The translations under genes were made by a program, and so were the position numbers. DNA of 7,562 bases, from positions 1-7,562 of the forward strand of contig CALFNI010000104.1 in NCBI GenBank assembly GCA_937902695.1, in the 5' to 3' direction. Shown piece by piece: positions 5,763 through 7,562 of this stretch. The notes under the pieces were generated by a model. It had not been told where the DNA came from. It searched no databases and saw only the letters and a program-made list of their open reading frames with translations. Position 1 is the stretch's first letter. Each line of letters opens with the position of its first letter. The DNA comes from an uncultured Rhodanobacteraceae bacterium. GTDB taxonomy: Bacteria > Pseudomonadota > Gammaproteobacteria > Xanthomonadales > Rhodanobacteraceae.

Positions 5763-6845
5763 ATGAGCCGAGCCACCGCCGCCACGATCCATCTCGGCGC
5801 GCTGCGCGACAACCTGCGCCGCGTGCGCGAGCTCGCGCCGGGCTCGAAAGTCATGGCAGTGGTCAAGGCCGACGGTTACGGCCACGGTCTCGAACGCGTC
5901 GCGCGTGCGCTGCAAGGCGCCGATGCATTCGGCGTCGCCGGCATCGCGGACGGCCAGCGCCTGCGTGCCGCCGGCATCTCGCAGCGTGTCGTCGTGCTGT
6001 CCGGTCCGGACGATCCCGGCGATCTCGCCGAGATGCGCCGGCTCCGGCTCGAGTCGGTGATCCACCACGACGCGCAGGTCGAGTGGCTCGCCGCCGACGT
6101 CGATCCGCGGCCGCTGAAGATCTGGATCAAGCTCGACACCGGCATGCACCGGCTCGGCTTCGCGCCCGAGCGCGCGCGCGAGCTCCATGCGCGCCTGCGC
6201 GATCTGCCGAGCGTCGAGCGCGACATCGGCTTGCTGACGCACTTCGCGAACTCCGACGTCTTCGACGACGCGATGACGACGCAGCAGATCGAACGCTTCG
6301 AGCGCGCTTTGACCGGCGTCGAAGGCGAACGCTCGCTGTCGAACTCGGCCGGCATCCTCGGCTGGCCCGAAGCGCAGGCGCAATGGGTGCGCGCCGGCGG
6401 CGCGCTGTATGGCATCTCGGTCGTCGCCGGCAAGATCGGCGCCGACTTCGGCTTTCGTCCCGCGATGACGCTGACGACGCGGCTCATCGCGATCAACCGC
6501 GTGCGCAAGGGCGAGCACGTCGGCTACGCCGCGACGTTCGAGTGTCCCGAGGACATGAACATCGGCATCGCCGCGATCGGCTACGGCGACGGCTATCCGC
6601 GCCACGCGGACGGCGGCACGCCGGTACTCGTCAACGGCACGCGCGCCAACCTGGTCGGGCGCATGTCGATGGATCTGATCACGATCGATCTTCGTAATCA
6701 TCCGGGCGCGAAGATCGGCGATCCGGTCGTGCTGTGGGGGCGCGGTCTTCCGGTCGAGGAGATCGCGATGCATGCCGATACGATCGGCTACGAGCTGACG
6801 TGCGGCGTCACGCGGCGCGTACGCTTCGTCGAGGATGAAAGCTGA
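5763..6845 (+). CDS. alr: Alanine racemase, biosynthetic, PLP-dependent
   Basis: Interconverts L- and D-alanine in the cytoplasm; D-alanine feeds D-Ala-D-Ala synthesis for peptidoglycan. The protein has 360 residues, a normal length for the family. The N-terminal TIM-barrel carries the PLP-binding lysine K35 in AVVKADGYGHG (32-42). KLDTGMHRLG (123-132), with the PLP-phenol-contacting arginine R130, and LLTHFANSD (157-165) follow. The C-terminal beta domain carries the second catalytic residue, Y255, in GYAATF (254-259), then IGYGDGYPR (272-280) and GRMSMDLITID (299-309). No signal peptide is seen, as expected for the cytoplasmic biosynthetic Alr rather than a periplasmic broad-spectrum racemase. 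The ATG at 5763 gives the usual short N-terminus, but no Shine-Dalgarno sequence precedes it. It may be cotranscribed with dnaB through the intergenic element. Confidence 0.97.
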   Translation: MSRATAATIHLGALRDNLRRVRELAPGSKVMAVVKADGYGHGLERVARALQGADAFGVAGIADGQRLRAAGISQRVVVLSGPDDPGDLAEMRRLRLESVIHHDAQVEWLAADVDPRPLKIWIKLDTGMHRLGFAPERARELHARLRDLPSVERDIGLLTHFANSDVFDDAMTTQQIERFERALTGVEGERSLSNSAGILGWPEAQAQWVRAGGALYGISVVAGKIGADFGFRPAMTLTTRLIAINRVRKGEHVGYAATFECPEDMNIGIAAIGYGDGYPRHADGGTPVLVNGTRANLVGRMSMDLITIDLRNHPGAKIGDPVVLWGRGLPVEEIAMHADTIGYELTCGVTRRVRFVEDES

Positions 6846-6853
6846 CGCGTCGC

Positions 6854-6866
6854 GGCCGAAACGGCC
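6854..6866 (+). terminator. Small hairpin after alr, weak terminator candidate
   Basis: GGCCG (6854-6858) and CGGCC (6862-6866) form a 5-bp GC stem with an AAA loop, starting 8 nt after the alr stop and followed by TCGTTT. The stem is short and the T run is poor, so termination here is only a possibility. The rest of the alr-radA gap (6846-7003) shows no gene on either strand. Confidence 0.3.
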
Positions 6867-6945
6867 TCGTTTGACGTCGATCCGGAATCGTCGACGAGGA
6901 CGGCGGCGACCAGCCGGACGCGCGCTTCAGCGCCTGCGCCGTGTC

Positions 6946-6975
6946 TTGGCCGATGAGACGCGATCGGGGCATCAT
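6946..6975 (+). promoter_or_regulatory. Possible radA promoter
   Basis: TTGGCC at 6946-6951 and CATCAT at 6970-6975 are separated by 18 bp. The -10 matches the consensus at only four of six positions. Initiation would fall near 6982, giving a leader of about 22 nt before the radA ATG at 7004. If real, it rules out the in-frame upstream ATG at 6974 as the start. Confidence 0.3.
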
Positions 6976-7003
6976 GCCGCCTTCTTCGTTGCGGAATTTC
7001 GAA

Positions 7004-7562
7004 ATGGCCAAGGCCAAAACCGCCTACGTCTGCGCCGATTGCGGCGCCGAACATTCGAAATGGCAAGGCCAGTGCGTCGAGTGCGGCGCATGGAACACGC
7101 TGAGCGAGATCACCGTGCTGCCGGCGAAGGCGGCCTCGAATCCGCGCGGCAGTTACGCGGGCAATTCGGACGCCGCGAAGATCACGAAGCTCGCGACAGT
7201 CGCGGCCGAAGCCGAGCGGCGCGAGCCGACCGGCATCGCCGAGCTCGATCGCGTGCTCGGCGGCGGGCTCGTGGCAGGTTCAGTCGTGCTGATCGGCGGC
7301 GATCCCGGCATCGGCAAGTCGACGCTGCTGTTGCAGATGCTCGGCGCGATCGGACAGCGCGTGCGCGGGCTTTACGTCACCGGCGAGGAGAGCCTCGCGC
7401 AGGTCGCCTCGCGCGGGCAGCGGCTCGGCATCGCGCTCGACGGGCTCGAAGCGCTCGCCGAAACATCGATCGAGCGCATCCTTGGCGAAGCTGCGAACGG
7501 CAAACCCGACGTGCTGATCATCGACTCGATCCAGACGATCTGGACCGAGCTTCTGACCGCGG
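7004..7562 (+). CDS. radA: DNA repair protein RadA (Sms), 5' part only
   Basis: A RecA-related ATPase that helps process recombination intermediates by driving branch migration. Only 186 codons are in the window; E. coli RadA has 460 residues, so the KNRFG motif and the Lon-like C-terminal domain are outside. The N-terminal zinc finger has the usual C-x2-C-x10-C-x2-C pattern (C10, C13, C24, C27) in the context HSKWQGQC and CGAWNTL. A linker leads to the ATPase core with TGIAELDRVLGGGLVAGS (76-93), Walker A GDPGIGKST (99-107), VTGEES (125-130) and Walker B DVLIIDS (169-175). ATG 7004 is preferred because MAKAKTAYVC matches the family start; ATG 6974 would add ten residues. A weak CGGAA ribosome site is at 6992-6996. 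It follows alr by 158 nt. Confidence 0.97.
   Translation, partial: MAKAKTAYVCADCGAEHSKWQGQCVECGAWNTLSEITVLPAKAASNPRGSYAGNSDAAKITKLATVAAEAERREPTGIAELDRVLGGGLVAGSVVLIGGDPGIGKSTLLLQMLGAIGQRVRGLYVTGEESLAQVASRGQRLGIALDGLEALAETSIERILGEAANGKPDVLIIDSIQTIWTELLTA

Noticed and set aside
4502..6697. 731-codon plus-strand open frame spanning dnaB and alr
   Set aside because: An Arg-rich frame offset from two securely identified genes. Its length only reflects the rarity of stop codons in GC-rich DNA.
5310..6773. 487-codon minus-strand open frame opposite dnaB and alr
   Set aside because: Antisense shadow with Arg/Ala/Asp-rich composition, no recognisable motif, and the intergenic element in its middle.
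6875..6896. CGTCGA ... TCGACG inverted repeat downstream of alr
   Set aside because: Six-base arms of a very common local composition (CG/TCG-rich). Not distinguishable from chance, and no gene or known operator fits.

Overview
The window is GC-rich bacterial chromosome (visibly about two thirds G+C, with strong G/C preference at third codon positions) and is almost entirely core housekeeping DNA. The protein sequences are clearly gammaproteobacterial: S6, S18, L9 and IscA align by eye with the E. coli proteins over their whole length. The order rpsF-rpsR-rplI ... dnaB-alr-radA, with asnS and a lone iscA next door and no priB between rpsF and rpsR, suggests a Xanthomonadales-type (Lysobacteraceae/Rhodanobacteraceae-like) gammaproteobacterium. 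The assignment to order is inference.

Layout. Positions 1-1177, minus strand: asparaginyl-tRNA synthetase (asnS), cut by the window edge at its C-terminus. A 100-bp divergent promoter region holds two mirror-image CGCTATCAT elements; the one facing right lies so close to the iscA ATG that the iscA mRNA may be leaderless. Positions 1278-1613, plus: iscA, an A-type Fe-S carrier. Positions 1624-2388, plus: an unrecognised three-helix membrane protein. A good sigma70-like promoter (TTGCGC-17-TAGTAT) overlaps the end of that gene and drives the ribosomal operon rpsF-rpsR-rplI (2507-3761). The operon's leader contains a structure resembling the known S6:S18 autoregulatory element. A strong GC hairpin follows rplI.

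Convergent to rplI, on the minus strand (4013-3758), is a small two-helix membrane protein gene that is readable only if one base is skipped near 4000-3990. It is a frameshifted or decayed gene, or a sequence error. Between its start and dnaB lies a 246-bp region with four DnaA-box-like nonamers, three of them on the same strand at an exact 21-bp spacing, just upstream of the likely dnaB promoter. Then come dnaB (replicative helicase, 4260-5648), a 100-bp intergenic element with imperfect terminal inverted repeats, alr (alanine racemase, 5763-6845), and the first 186 codons of radA (7004 to the window end).

Functionally the window combines translation (AsnRS, S6, S18, L9), Fe-S assembly (IscA), replication and recombination (DnaB, RadA) and peptidoglycan precursor supply (Alr). 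I found no mobile element with a transposase, no CRISPR, no tRNA/rRNA gene and no sign of a defence or biosynthetic island. The points most worth checking are the frameshifted small membrane gene, the phased DnaA-box cluster ahead of dnaB, the rpsF leader, and the probable leaderless iscA transcript.
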